In this document: piece after piece, positions 10,891-17,091 of the stretch | How the letters are laid out: each line of letters opens with the position of its first letter | Position numbering within the stretch: position 1 is the stretch's first letter | From: CAWABB01 sp963780165 | GTDB taxonomy: Bacteria > Bacteroidota > Ignavibacteria > UBA10030 > UBA6906 | Assembly: GCA_963780165.1 (NCBI GenBank) | Contig: CAWABB010000001.1 | Location: 2,170,001 to 2,234,000 of the forward strand | Direction of reading: 5' to 3' | Length of the DNA: 64,000 bases | Position numbers and translations under genes: made by a program | Notes under the pieces: generated by a model | What the model was told of the DNA's origin: nothing | The model's database searches: none | Seen by the model: only the letters and a program-made list of their open reading frames with translations

Positions 10891-11237
10891 GACGCGGATC
10901 CCTTGGTGCGAAGCGAGCGGAACCCGGCCAGGGCCAGAGCCAGCGTCCCAACCATCGTTCCCGTAATCGGGGTTGGGATGGCAGCCAGAACGCCAAGGAA
11001 CGCCGCGACCGCAGCGGATTTCCCTGCGGGATCCTTCTTGAAGTGCTTCTGGATCAGGAAGGACGGAAGGAAGACCGCAAGGAAGCTGAGGGGGATCGTC
11101 ACCAGCCAGGCCAGCACCGCCCAGTCGGCGAATGTCCAGAGCGAATCCACGGCGATCAGGAGGGCGGCCGACAGGGGGTGGATCAGGTTCAGGTCGGAGT
11201 GCGGCTCCGCCGCAGGGGGCGCTTCAGAGCTTTTCAA
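10887..11237 (-). CDS. Small hypothetical membrane protein
   Basis: About 116 aa with three hydrophobic stretches ('AALLIAVDSLWTFADWAVLAWL', 'IPLSFLAVFLPSFLI' and a Gly/Ala-rich segment near the C-terminus). The hydrophobic profile supports a real inner-membrane protein; no family was recognised. The start is uncertain: TTG 11237 sits in the last codons of the DUF72 gene and gives translational coupling; the frame is open to 11363 but that stretch is antiparallel noise. The stop overlaps the DUF4230 start. Confidence 0.55.
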   Translation of the reverse strand: MKSSEAPPAAEPHSDLNLIHPLSAALLIAVDSLWTFADWAVLAWLVTIPLSFLAVFLPSFLIQKHFKKDPAGKSAAVAAFLGVLAAIPTPITGTMVGTLALALAGFRSLRTKGSAS

Positions 11238-12261
11238 CTGGATATCGGTCGATGATGTCAAGGATGCCCTCAATAGTCTTCGGGGAATTTCCTTCGGCGC
11301 GGTTGTTGACATACGCATAGAGCGTGCGGCCTTCTGCGACGCACCGACGCACCGCCTCCGCAAGTCCGAGGCGGAGCTGGGGGTTCTCTTCTTTGACGGA
11401 GTCGTATGGCTGGAACATGTCTACGGCCTGCTGATATGTCCTGCCCGGCCGGAGCAGCGCGCGCGCCGCAGCGAATGGTGCTGTCAGCACTCCCGCGAGC
11501 GTGATCTGCTCGATGATGGGCGGCATGCGCGTCCAGTTATTCAGGACATGCGCCACGCCGTGCGACGCCAGCAGCGCGAGATACTCCCCGGTGAGGAAGT
11601 CGTTGTTCCGGATCTCCACCGCATATTCGTAGCCGCGGGGGAGCGAGCCGAGGAAGCGGTCCATCCGCTCCGTGAACTCCTTGAAGCCGATGCCTGACGT
11701 CGGATAGAACGTGGAGAACTCGAAGATGATGACGCCACGCTTCTTCTTCAGCTCTTCAACCGGCCCGAGAAAGGCCTCCTGGAAGAGGTCCAGGTTCAGG
11801 AAATCCGGGTTCTCCTGTCCGGCCAGTTTCCCGTGCCGCGGGAGATGTGGATAGCGCTTCACCGTGATGCGGTCGGTGACTTTCAGGGCGACCTTAAAGG
11901 TGTCCGATGTCTGCTCGTGAATCATCCGCATCATGTCGGGAGACGGGAAATCGTAGAGCGCAAAGTCGGCGGAGACGGTCGGGAACAGCTCGGAGTATTC
12001 CGAGAGGCACTCCCGCTCGAAAGCCTTCTGCGAGGGATACGCGCGGTTGTACACCTGTCCCTTCCATCCGGGGTATTTCCAGGACGAGCTGCCGAACAGG
12101 ACGCCCTTGCTCGACCACCGGCGGATCCGCTCGCGGTTGCGCTCCACGTATTCGGACGCGGGAGCGAGGGCAGCGGCCTTCGACTGCAATGCCGGCGCGG
12201 CATCGCCGAAGAGCGAAGGGGTGTCGGCTTCGGGTGTCTTCTTCCTGACCTTCAGGGCCAT
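11224..12261 (-). CDS. DUF72 (YecE-like) protein
   Basis: 345 aa from ATG 12261. 'VLFGSSSWKYPGWKGQVYN' followed by 'YSELFPTVSADFALYDFPS' is the classic start of the DUF72 TIM-barrel-like family, and 'FEFSTFYPTSGIGFKEFTE', 'PRGYEYAVEIRNNDF' and 'YAYVNNRAEGNSP' are its later blocks. The biochemical function is unknown; the fold resembles xylose isomerase-like barrels. A second DUF72 gene lies in the divergent polymerase cassette (14773-15789), which suggests a shared process. An upstream start at 12294 would add 11 residues without homology. Confidence 0.85.
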   Translation of the reverse strand: MALKVRKKTPEADTPSLFGDAAPALQSKAAALAPASEYVERNRERIRRWSSKGVLFGSSSWKYPGWKGQVYNRAYPSQKAFERECLSEYSELFPTVSADFALYDFPSPDMMRMIHEQTSDTFKVALKVTDRITVKRYPHLPRHGKLAGQENPDFLNLDLFQEAFLGPVEELKKKRGVIIFEFSTFYPTSGIGFKEFTERMDRFLGSLPRGYEYAVEIRNNDFLTGEYLALLASHGVAHVLNNWTRMPPIIEQITLAGVLTAPFAAARALLRPGRTYQQAVDMFQPYDSVKEENPQLRLGLAEAVRRCVAEGRTLYAYVNNRAEGNSPKTIEGILDIIDRYPVEKL

Positions 12262-12346
12262 GGTCGCATGCACGGTGTTGCACTGTCGGGACAACGGTCA
12301 TGGATGCAGGCGCAGACTCGCGCGGGTTGCTCGCATGCATTGCACC

Positions 12347-12366
12347 GCGCCACCGCACGGTGGCGC
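12347..12366. terminator. GC hairpin between YIP1 and DUF72 genes
   Basis: GCGCCACCG (12347-12355) and CGGTGGCGC (12358-12366) form a perfect 9-bp inverted repeat with almost no loop. It lies in the 164-bp gap between two leftward genes. Without a U-tract it could be an attenuator, a processing site or a protein-binding palindrome. Confidence 0.3.
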
Positions 12367-12425
12367 CGCGTGTGCGTGCCGCATGGGACTGCCACGGGCG
12401 TGCGTCTCATACCGCGGTGCTCTCC

Positions 12426-13169
12426 TCAGGTAATCAACATCGCCACCGTCCACAACATCCACAGCGAGAGTATCAGCACAATCACTTTCGGTACGTCGCG
12501 CGCGAACAGTCGCGCCAGTCCGATGCTCGTGACGATCACCAGCCAGACGGAAAAGGGGTTGGCTTTCAGGAGAAGCGCGTAGAGGAGTGAATCCTGCGCC
12601 ACGGAAGGGAAGAGCGCCGCGGCCGTCGGGGTGATCGTGAGCGTGCCGGTGGCGAGGATGAGTCCCGTTGACACGCACAGCTCAATCACGCTGATCACGG
12701 AGGCGAGCCCAACGACCTCCGCCACTTTCATATAGGGCGCGAACGCATGCATAGCCGACCTGCCGATCAGCCAGTAGAGGAGCGACAGCGCGAAAACCAG
12801 CCCAAGCCCCCAGAAGGCCGGCCCTGCGATCGACAGCACGGTGAAGAGCGGCATTCCGGGCTGGAGCAGGGCGAGCTGCCGATCGGCGTCCTCACGCGGC
12901 ACCGCCCCGTCGTTCACCAGAAGGTCCACCTGCTCGCGCATGACGGACATGAGCTGCGCAGCGAAGTCCGCGTTCTGGATGAGCAGCTGCGTGAGCACGG
13001 CCGTGGCGATGACGAGCAGGATCCAGGGCGCGATCCAGTTCGAGGGTGTCCGGGGGGTCGCCGCGACGTCGTCGTACACGGCCGCCGGGTTGGTGATCAC
13101 CCCCAGCAGGCGTGCCGGGAGGCTCATTCTGCCGGGCGTTCCCGCCTGCAGGTCATGAGGTACTTCCAT
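12426..13169 (-). CDS. YIP1-family integral membrane protein
   Basis: 247 aa. 'SLPARLLGVITNPAAVYDDVA' is the typical opening of bacterial Yip1-domain proteins, followed by about five hydrophobic segments ('IAPWILLVIATAVLTQLLI', 'AFWGLGLVFALSLLYWLI', 'VVGLASVISVIELCVSTGLI', 'SVWLVIVTSIGLARLFA', 'VIVLILSLWMLWTVAM'). Function unknown. ATG 13169 is preferred over ATG 13202 because the latter lies 5 nt after the leftward -10 box and would fall at or before the transcription start. It is first in the leftward set that includes DUF72, DUF4230 and the helicase. Confidence 0.75.
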   Translation of the reverse strand: MEVPHDLQAGTPGRMSLPARLLGVITNPAAVYDDVAATPRTPSNWIAPWILLVIATAVLTQLLIQNADFAAQLMSVMREQVDLLVNDGAVPREDADRQLALLQPGMPLFTVLSIAGPAFWGLGLVFALSLLYWLIGRSAMHAFAPYMKVAEVVGLASVISVIELCVSTGLILATGTLTITPTAAALFPSVAQDSLLYALLLKANPFSVWLVIVTSIGLARLFARDVPKVIVLILSLWMLWTVAMLIT

Positions 13170-13207
13170 GGAAGCGGCTGACTCCGTGGGACGATTGAAC
13201 ATACGCT

Positions 13208-13236
13208 AACATACCCAACCGGGCCAAGAGAAGCAA
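13208..13236 (-). promoter_or_regulatory. Leftward promoter of the YIP1 gene
   Basis: On the minus strand TTGCTT (13236-13231), 17-bp spacer, TATGTT (13213-13208). It is divergent from the cassette promoter, and a partial operator copy at 13246-13261 lies about 10 bp upstream of this -35. Confidence 0.45.
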
Positions 13237-13245
13237 CGGCCACAG

Positions 13246-13292
13246 ACGACAAATTTGTGACTTGCATATTGACAACACGACAAAAATGTCGT
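13246..13292. promoter_or_regulatory. Twin inverted-repeat operator (LexA-like) upstream of the polymerase cassette
   Basis: Perfect site at 13277-13292: ACGACA-AAAA-TGTCGT. Imperfect site at 13246-13261: ACGACA-AATT-TGTGAC. The two are 31 bp apart, about three helical turns. The perfect site fills the spacer of the cassette promoter (13269-13297), where a bound repressor would block RNA polymerase. The CGACA-N4-TGTCG layout resembles the CGAAC-N4-GTTCG LexA boxes of Gram-positives only in geometry. The regulator is not in the window; LexA is an inference from the downstream genes. Confidence 0.55.
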
Positions 13293-13297
13293 ATGTT
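13269..13297 (+). promoter_or_regulatory. Promoter of the polymerase cassette
   Basis: Consensus TTGACA (13269-13274), 17-bp spacer, TATGTT (13292-13297). The spacer is occupied by the perfect inverted repeat. The expected transcript starts near 13304, leaving about a 44-nt leader before the 82-aa gene. Confidence 0.65.
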
Positions 13298-13347
13298 CCT
13301 GGGGCAGAACAATGGCGCATCATCACTCTTTTCTCTGGAGCCCGCCC

Positions 13348-13596
13348 ATGACACGCCTGGAACGATTGACGACGCTGTCCGCGATCTGCTGCTGCATCTG
13401 CGACCGGATGCTGAGCGTGCAGGAACTGCACGAGTTTGAAGCCCTGGCGGACGACCGGCTGCACGGCGAAGCGTATTGCCGCGCCTGTGCGGAATCCCAC
13501 CTGCATCTCTGTGCCGAGTGCTCCTCGCGCTTCGTCGGCGGTGCCGATGAGCTGTGCGGGGAGTGCACGGCCGCGGACTACGGCCTGGCCGTCTGA
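13348..13596 (+). CDS. Cys-rich, zinc-ribbon-like small protein
   Basis: 82 aa from ATG 13348 (GGAG 8 nt upstream). It has Cys clusters 'CCCIC', 'CRAC', 'CAEC' and 'CGEC', so two treble-clef or zinc-ribbon Zn sites are likely; the histidines in 'ESHLHL' could contribute. No known family was recognised. It is the first gene after the operator-controlled promoter and lies 32 bp upstream of the Y-family polymerase, so a regulatory or DNA-binding accessory role in the cassette is possible but unproven. Confidence 0.65.
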   Translation: MTRLERLTTLSAICCCICDRMLSVQELHEFEALADDRLHGEAYCRACAESHLHLCAECSSRFVGGADELCGECTAADYGLAV

Positions 13597-13628
13597 GTAT
13601 CTCGCGCCATTCATCGCGACCGACGCCC

Positions 13629-14846
13629 ATGCGTACGATCATGCTGCTGGACCTGGATTGTTTCTTCGCTTCCGTCGAGATGGCGCTGCATCCCGAGCTG
13701 CGGGGCGTGCCGCTGTGCGTTGGCGGACTGCGCGGCGAGCGTGGGATCGTTGCCTGCCCGAACTACGAAGCGAGAACATACGGCGTGCGGACCGCGATGC
13801 CGCTGCGCACGGCCGAGCGGCTGCTCCCACCCGAAGCGCAGTTCGTGCGAGGTCATCACAAGCTCTACGGCGAGTATTCTGAACGGGTGATGAAGATCCT
13901 GGAGGACTTCACGCCCGACGTGGAGCAGGTGAGCGTCGACGAGGCGTACATGGATGTGACGGGATGCCTGCATCTCTGGGGCGGCGATCCCGTGCGGATG
14001 GCCGCTGCGATGAAGGAGCGCATCCGGAACGGGTGCGGGCTGACGGTGTCGATCGGCGTCGCACGCTCGCGGATGTGCGCGAAGATCGCGTCCGGCGTCC
14101 GCAAACCCGACGGCCTTGTTGTCGTACGGCCCGGAGAGGAAGAGGCATTTCTGGCGCCGCTGCCGGTGGATGTGATCCCCGGCATCGGTCCGAAAACATT
14201 CGAGGTGATGCGGGCCCGCGGGATCGCCACGGTGGGGGATCTGCTGCGGGAGGCGCGAGCCGGGAAGTCGCACATCGGACAGCGCGTGCTGGAGCGGATG
14301 GTGGGGGCGGGCGAGGAGGTGCACCGCGACCGGCACGAGCAGTCCATGTCGCGCGACACCACGTTCAACGAGGACACGAACGATGCGGGCCGCATCATCG
14401 CGACGCTGTACTATCTCACCGAACGGTGCTGCAAGGCGCTGCGGGCGGACAACCTGTGTGCGACCACGGTGACGGTGAAGGCGCGGTTCACGGATTTTCA
14501 GACAGTGCAGAAACAGGCGACGCTGGACGCGCCGACGGCGAACGAGGAGGATGTGTTCCGCACGGCGCGGCGGCTGCTCGGAATGGTGTTGCCGCCGAGG
14601 CGGATGATCAGGCTTGTGGGCGTGAAGGTATCGCATCTTGTGCCGGCCGGCGAGGCCACGGGGGAACTGGAGTTCGGCCGCCGGTCGTCGGAGCGGCTGC
14701 AGCATCTGCACCGGAAGCTGGATGCGCTCCAGCAGAAGCACGGGTACCAGAGCATTCAATGGGGGATTACGTATGCGCTGCGAGACGTCTGTGAGGCCTC
14801 AGACGAGGGGTACCGGCTCCACAGTCCGGTCTACGAGCTCATCTGA
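13629..14846 (+). CDS. Y-family (translesion) DNA polymerase, DinB-like
   Basis: 405 aa. The catalytic carboxylates are all present: D8 in 'MLLDLDCFFASVE' and D104/E105 in 'QVSVDEAYMDVTG'. The palm/finger blocks 'CPNYEARTYGVRTAMPL' and 'VSIGVARSRMCAKIAS', the thumb HhH 'VIPGIGPKTFEVM' and the little-finger start 'SRDTTFNEDT' follow in order. It should therefore be an active low-fidelity polymerase, unlike ImuB. No clear beta-clamp pentapeptide was found at the C-terminus. ATG 13629 starts directly at the conserved 'MRTIMLLDLD'. The 3' end overlaps the start of the DUF72 frame. Context and promoter suggest damage-induced expression. Confidence 0.9.
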   Translation: MRTIMLLDLDCFFASVEMALHPELRGVPLCVGGLRGERGIVACPNYEARTYGVRTAMPLRTAERLLPPEAQFVRGHHKLYGEYSERVMKILEDFTPDVEQVSVDEAYMDVTGCLHLWGGDPVRMAAAMKERIRNGCGLTVSIGVARSRMCAKIASGVRKPDGLVVVRPGEEEAFLAPLPVDVIPGIGPKTFEVMRARGIATVGDLLREARAGKSHIGQRVLERMVGAGEEVHRDRHEQSMSRDTTFNEDTNDAGRIIATLYYLTERCCKALRADNLCATTVTVKARFTDFQTVQKQATLDAPTANEEDVFRTARRLLGMVLPPRRMIRLVGVKVSHLVPAGEATGELEFGRRSSERLQHLHRKLDALQQKHGYQSIQWGITYALRDVCEASDEGYRLHSPVYELI

Positions 14847-15789
14847 CCGGGGGGGCGGGGGAGAGGAGGCGCGCGAGTGGCTGGTCGCACACCTCCGTGC
14901 GTGGGAGCGGCACCGGGTCAGGTTCGGCCTGACATCCTGGGCGATCCCGGGTGGGTTCGGGACGCAGAATGATAGGGAAGATGGGACCGCCCGGGAGTGT
15001 GCGAGTCCTACGCTCAAGGAGTATGCGCAGGTATTTCGGGCCGGGTGCATCGACTGCGGTCCGGACGGCCTGTCGATGTCCGCGACGATGCGACACTATG
15101 CGGGACAGGTCCCGCAGGGGTTTGCCTTCACGGTGATGCTGTCGGATGACACGCTGGCCTACCGGTTTCCGTACGGACATCCCGACCGTGGCTGGCGGGG
15201 CGAACTCAATCCCGGGTTTCTGGATCCCTGTCCGCTGCAAGAGCGCATGTGTGCGGCGCTGGCAGGGCTGGACGGCACGCTGGAGATGGTGGTGCTGCAG
15301 ATGCAGCCGGTCTATCGCACGGAGGAGCTGCGGGCACCGGAGTTTGTCGGCCGGCTCGACCGCTTCCTGGGGGGGCTCCCCCGCGCGTACCGGTACGCGG
15401 TGGATCTCCGCACGCCCGCGTTCAACGTGCCTGAGTACCGCGCCTGCCTGCGCGACTACGGCGTCGCACACCTGCTGCATCACACACCATACCTCCCGCA
15501 TCACTCTTCGGATGCACCTTCACTGATCGATCAGCTTCTCGCTCCGGGAATCCTCTCCGCGCCGTTCTGCGTGGCGCGCGTCCATGCAGGGCCCGGACGG
15601 CATCACGATGACGACGATGAGGCGCTGGCGCTCGGGGTCCACGAACTCGTCCGCGCATGCGGGGATGAGGGTGCGGCGCTGACCGTGCTCATCGGCGGTG
15701 AAGCGCCAACTCCCGTCCTGACACGCCTGCTGCATTCGTTGGATGGAGAGCTGGCACGGCGGTCGCCGCTTCGCCGGAGGGCGGCGTGA
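14773..15789 (+). CDS. DUF72 protein of the polymerase cassette
   Basis: About 338 aa. 'VRFGLTSWAIPGGFG' opens the DUF72 barrel; 'YRYAVDLRTPAFNVPEYRA' and 'YGVAHLLHHTPYLPHHS' match later family blocks, but it is more divergent than the copy at 11224-12261. The start is uncertain: no start codon follows the polymerase stop before the homologous part. ATG 14773 (preceded by GGGGGA) and GTG 14791 both lie inside the polymerase gene, overlapping it by 74 or 56 nt, so the two are probably translationally coupled. The C-terminus is Arg-rich. Function unknown; position inside the cassette is the main clue. Confidence 0.75.
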   Translation: MRCETSVRPQTRGTGSTVRSTSSSDRGGGGEEAREWLVAHLRAWERHRVRFGLTSWAIPGGFGTQNDREDGTARECASPTLKEYAQVFRAGCIDCGPDGLSMSATMRHYAGQVPQGFAFTVMLSDDTLAYRFPYGHPDRGWRGELNPGFLDPCPLQERMCAALAGLDGTLEMVVLQMQPVYRTEELRAPEFVGRLDRFLGGLPRAYRYAVDLRTPAFNVPEYRACLRDYGVAHLLHHTPYLPHHSSDAPSLIDQLLAPGILSAPFCVARVHAGPGRHHDDDDEALALGVHELVRACGDEGAALTVLIGGEAPTPVLTRLLHSLDGELARRSPLRRRAA

Positions 15790-16060
15790 GATACCGGAGG
15801 GGGGGCAGAAGGAAGGAGCGGACAGAGAGGAAGAATGGGTGGCGGTAGAGGGGCTGCAGAATGAGCGATTGGAGGCGAAGGGGCGGGAGGAGTAGAGAGA
15901 GCAGGGGGAAGGAACAGGGGGAGGGAACAGAAGGAAGGACAGGGGAAGGAACAGAAGGTGCAGAGGGGAGAGATGGACCAGAGGGGACAAAAGAAACAGA
16001 AGTGGCAGATGGAGAGCGGGAGGCGGCGGGAGGAGAGGGAACCTCAAGGGCAGGGCCGCA
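15788..16060 (+). repeat. Polypurine, G-run-rich tract with GGAACAG repeats
   Basis: About 270 bp of strongly purine-biased plus strand (near 90% purine around 15880-15960). GGAACAG recurs at 15911-15917, 15924-15930 and 15948-15954, and several runs of 3-7 G could form a G-quadruplex or triplex. It fills the gap between the DUF72 gene and the RecA-like gene and covers the uncertain start of the latter, giving a Lys/Arg/Glu/Gly/Gln-rich N-terminus. Many sequences here look like Shine-Dalgarno sites. Confidence 0.6.
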
Positions 16061-16695
16061 CGGCGGTAGTTCCCTACACGACCATCGTGCAGCAATTCAA
16101 CGCTGCCCCTCCGGGCAAACTCTACATGCTCCACGGCAGCGAGCGCGTTTTCCGTCTCTCGCTGGCCGCCGCGTCGCAGGCGCTCGTAACGGGCGTGCCC
16201 ATGACGGTGGTGGACGGCGCGAACCGGTTCGACGCCTACTTCGTCGCGGAGTTCGCGCGGCGGTTCACCTCCGCAGGTGCGGGGCGGCGCATCTCGCCGG
16301 AAGAGCTGCTCGAGCGCATCTACGTCTCGCGGGCGTTCACCTGCTATCAGATGGAGGCGCTCATCACCGACCGGCTTCCGGCCTTCCTCACGCTGTCACG
16401 CTCACCCGTGGCGATCATCTTCGGATTGCTTGACACGTTTTACGACGACCAGGCGCCAATGTTCGAGGTACGCAACAGCCTGCGGCGGATTGTGGCCGTG
16501 CTCCAGAGATTGAAGCGCGGGGGAACGTCGGTCCTGCTTGCATCCGTGACCACACGGACCGTCCCGCCCGAGCGCCGCGAGCTGCAGGGGGCCCTGCAAA
16601 CCTCAATGGACAAGGTGTACATGGTAGAAGAAGAGGGCCGGGAGCAGAAACCACTGAAGACAGGTCCGACGGGCCGATGGCCGGCGCGGCACTAG
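16009..16695 (+). CDS. RecA-like protein lacking a canonical Walker A (ImuA-like position)
   Basis: About 228 aa. 'GKLYMLHGSERVFRLSLAAA' occupies the place of a P-loop, but the Gly-Lys-Ser/Thr is missing. The hydrophobic strand 'SPVAIIFGLLDTFYDD' sits where Walker B would be, and 'RLKRGGTSVLLASVT' resembles the following RecA-core strand. The overall order looks like a RecA/Rad51-type core without ATP binding. This is judged by eye and needs structure prediction. The start is uncertain: ATG 16009 or ATG 15973, both in the polypurine tract; homology-like sequence begins at 'YTTIVQQFN'. By position and fold it may parallel ImuA of the ImuAB-DnaE2 mutasome. Confidence 0.6.
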   Translation: MESGRRREEREPQGQGRTAVVPYTTIVQQFNAAPPGKLYMLHGSERVFRLSLAAASQALVTGVPMTVVDGANRFDAYFVAEFARRFTSAGAGRRISPEELLERIYVSRAFTCYQMEALITDRLPAFLTLSRSPVAIIFGLLDTFYDDQAPMFEVRNSLRRIVAVLQRLKRGGTSVLLASVTTRTVPPERRELQGALQTSMDKVYMVEEEGREQKPLKTGPTGRWPARH

Positions 16696-16737
16696 CCGCG
16701 CCGTATCATCGCACCCCGGGACCCGGGAGGGAACACC

Positions 16738-17091
16738 ATGGGACGCACAGTACCGACATTCACGATGGTTATTCAGCAGGAAATGGACAGCTGGTCTAAG
16801 TTCCGGCGGGGATTGCGGCGTGAAGACCAGGAGGCGCTGGATGATCTGTTCCGGGCGGCGCGGCTGCAGCTGGCGGGGAGCGCCTACGCCGCCCGTCCGA
16901 TCCCGTTCGAGAGCATCGCGATGTCCATGCTGCTGGCGCAGCACCGGACGATCCGGCGGCTTGAGCAACTCACGCAGCAGCTTGCAGAACGGGTCCAGAA
17001 ACTGGACGGGGGAAAGCATGAAGGAGAGCCAACCTTCGGTGCTGATGCAGCAGGACCCGGGGACACGCCGAATCATCGGATGGCTGTTTGA
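16738..17091 (+). CDS. Small helical protein of the polymerase cassette
   Basis: 117 aa, predominantly helical. An N-terminal block 'VIQQEMDSWSKFRRGLRRED' is followed by 'DLFRAARLQLAG' and a heptad-like segment 'TIRRLEQLTQQLAERVQKL', likely a short coiled coil. GGGAGG lies upstream of ATG 16738. Its 3' end overlaps the polB start by 74 nt. No family was recognised; it may bridge or regulate the polymerases. Confidence 0.6.
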   Translation: MGRTVPTFTMVIQQEMDSWSKFRRGLRREDQEALDDLFRAARLQLAGSAYAARPIPFESIAMSMLLAQHRTIRRLEQLTQQLAERVQKLDGGKHEGEPTFGADAAGPGDTPNHRMAV

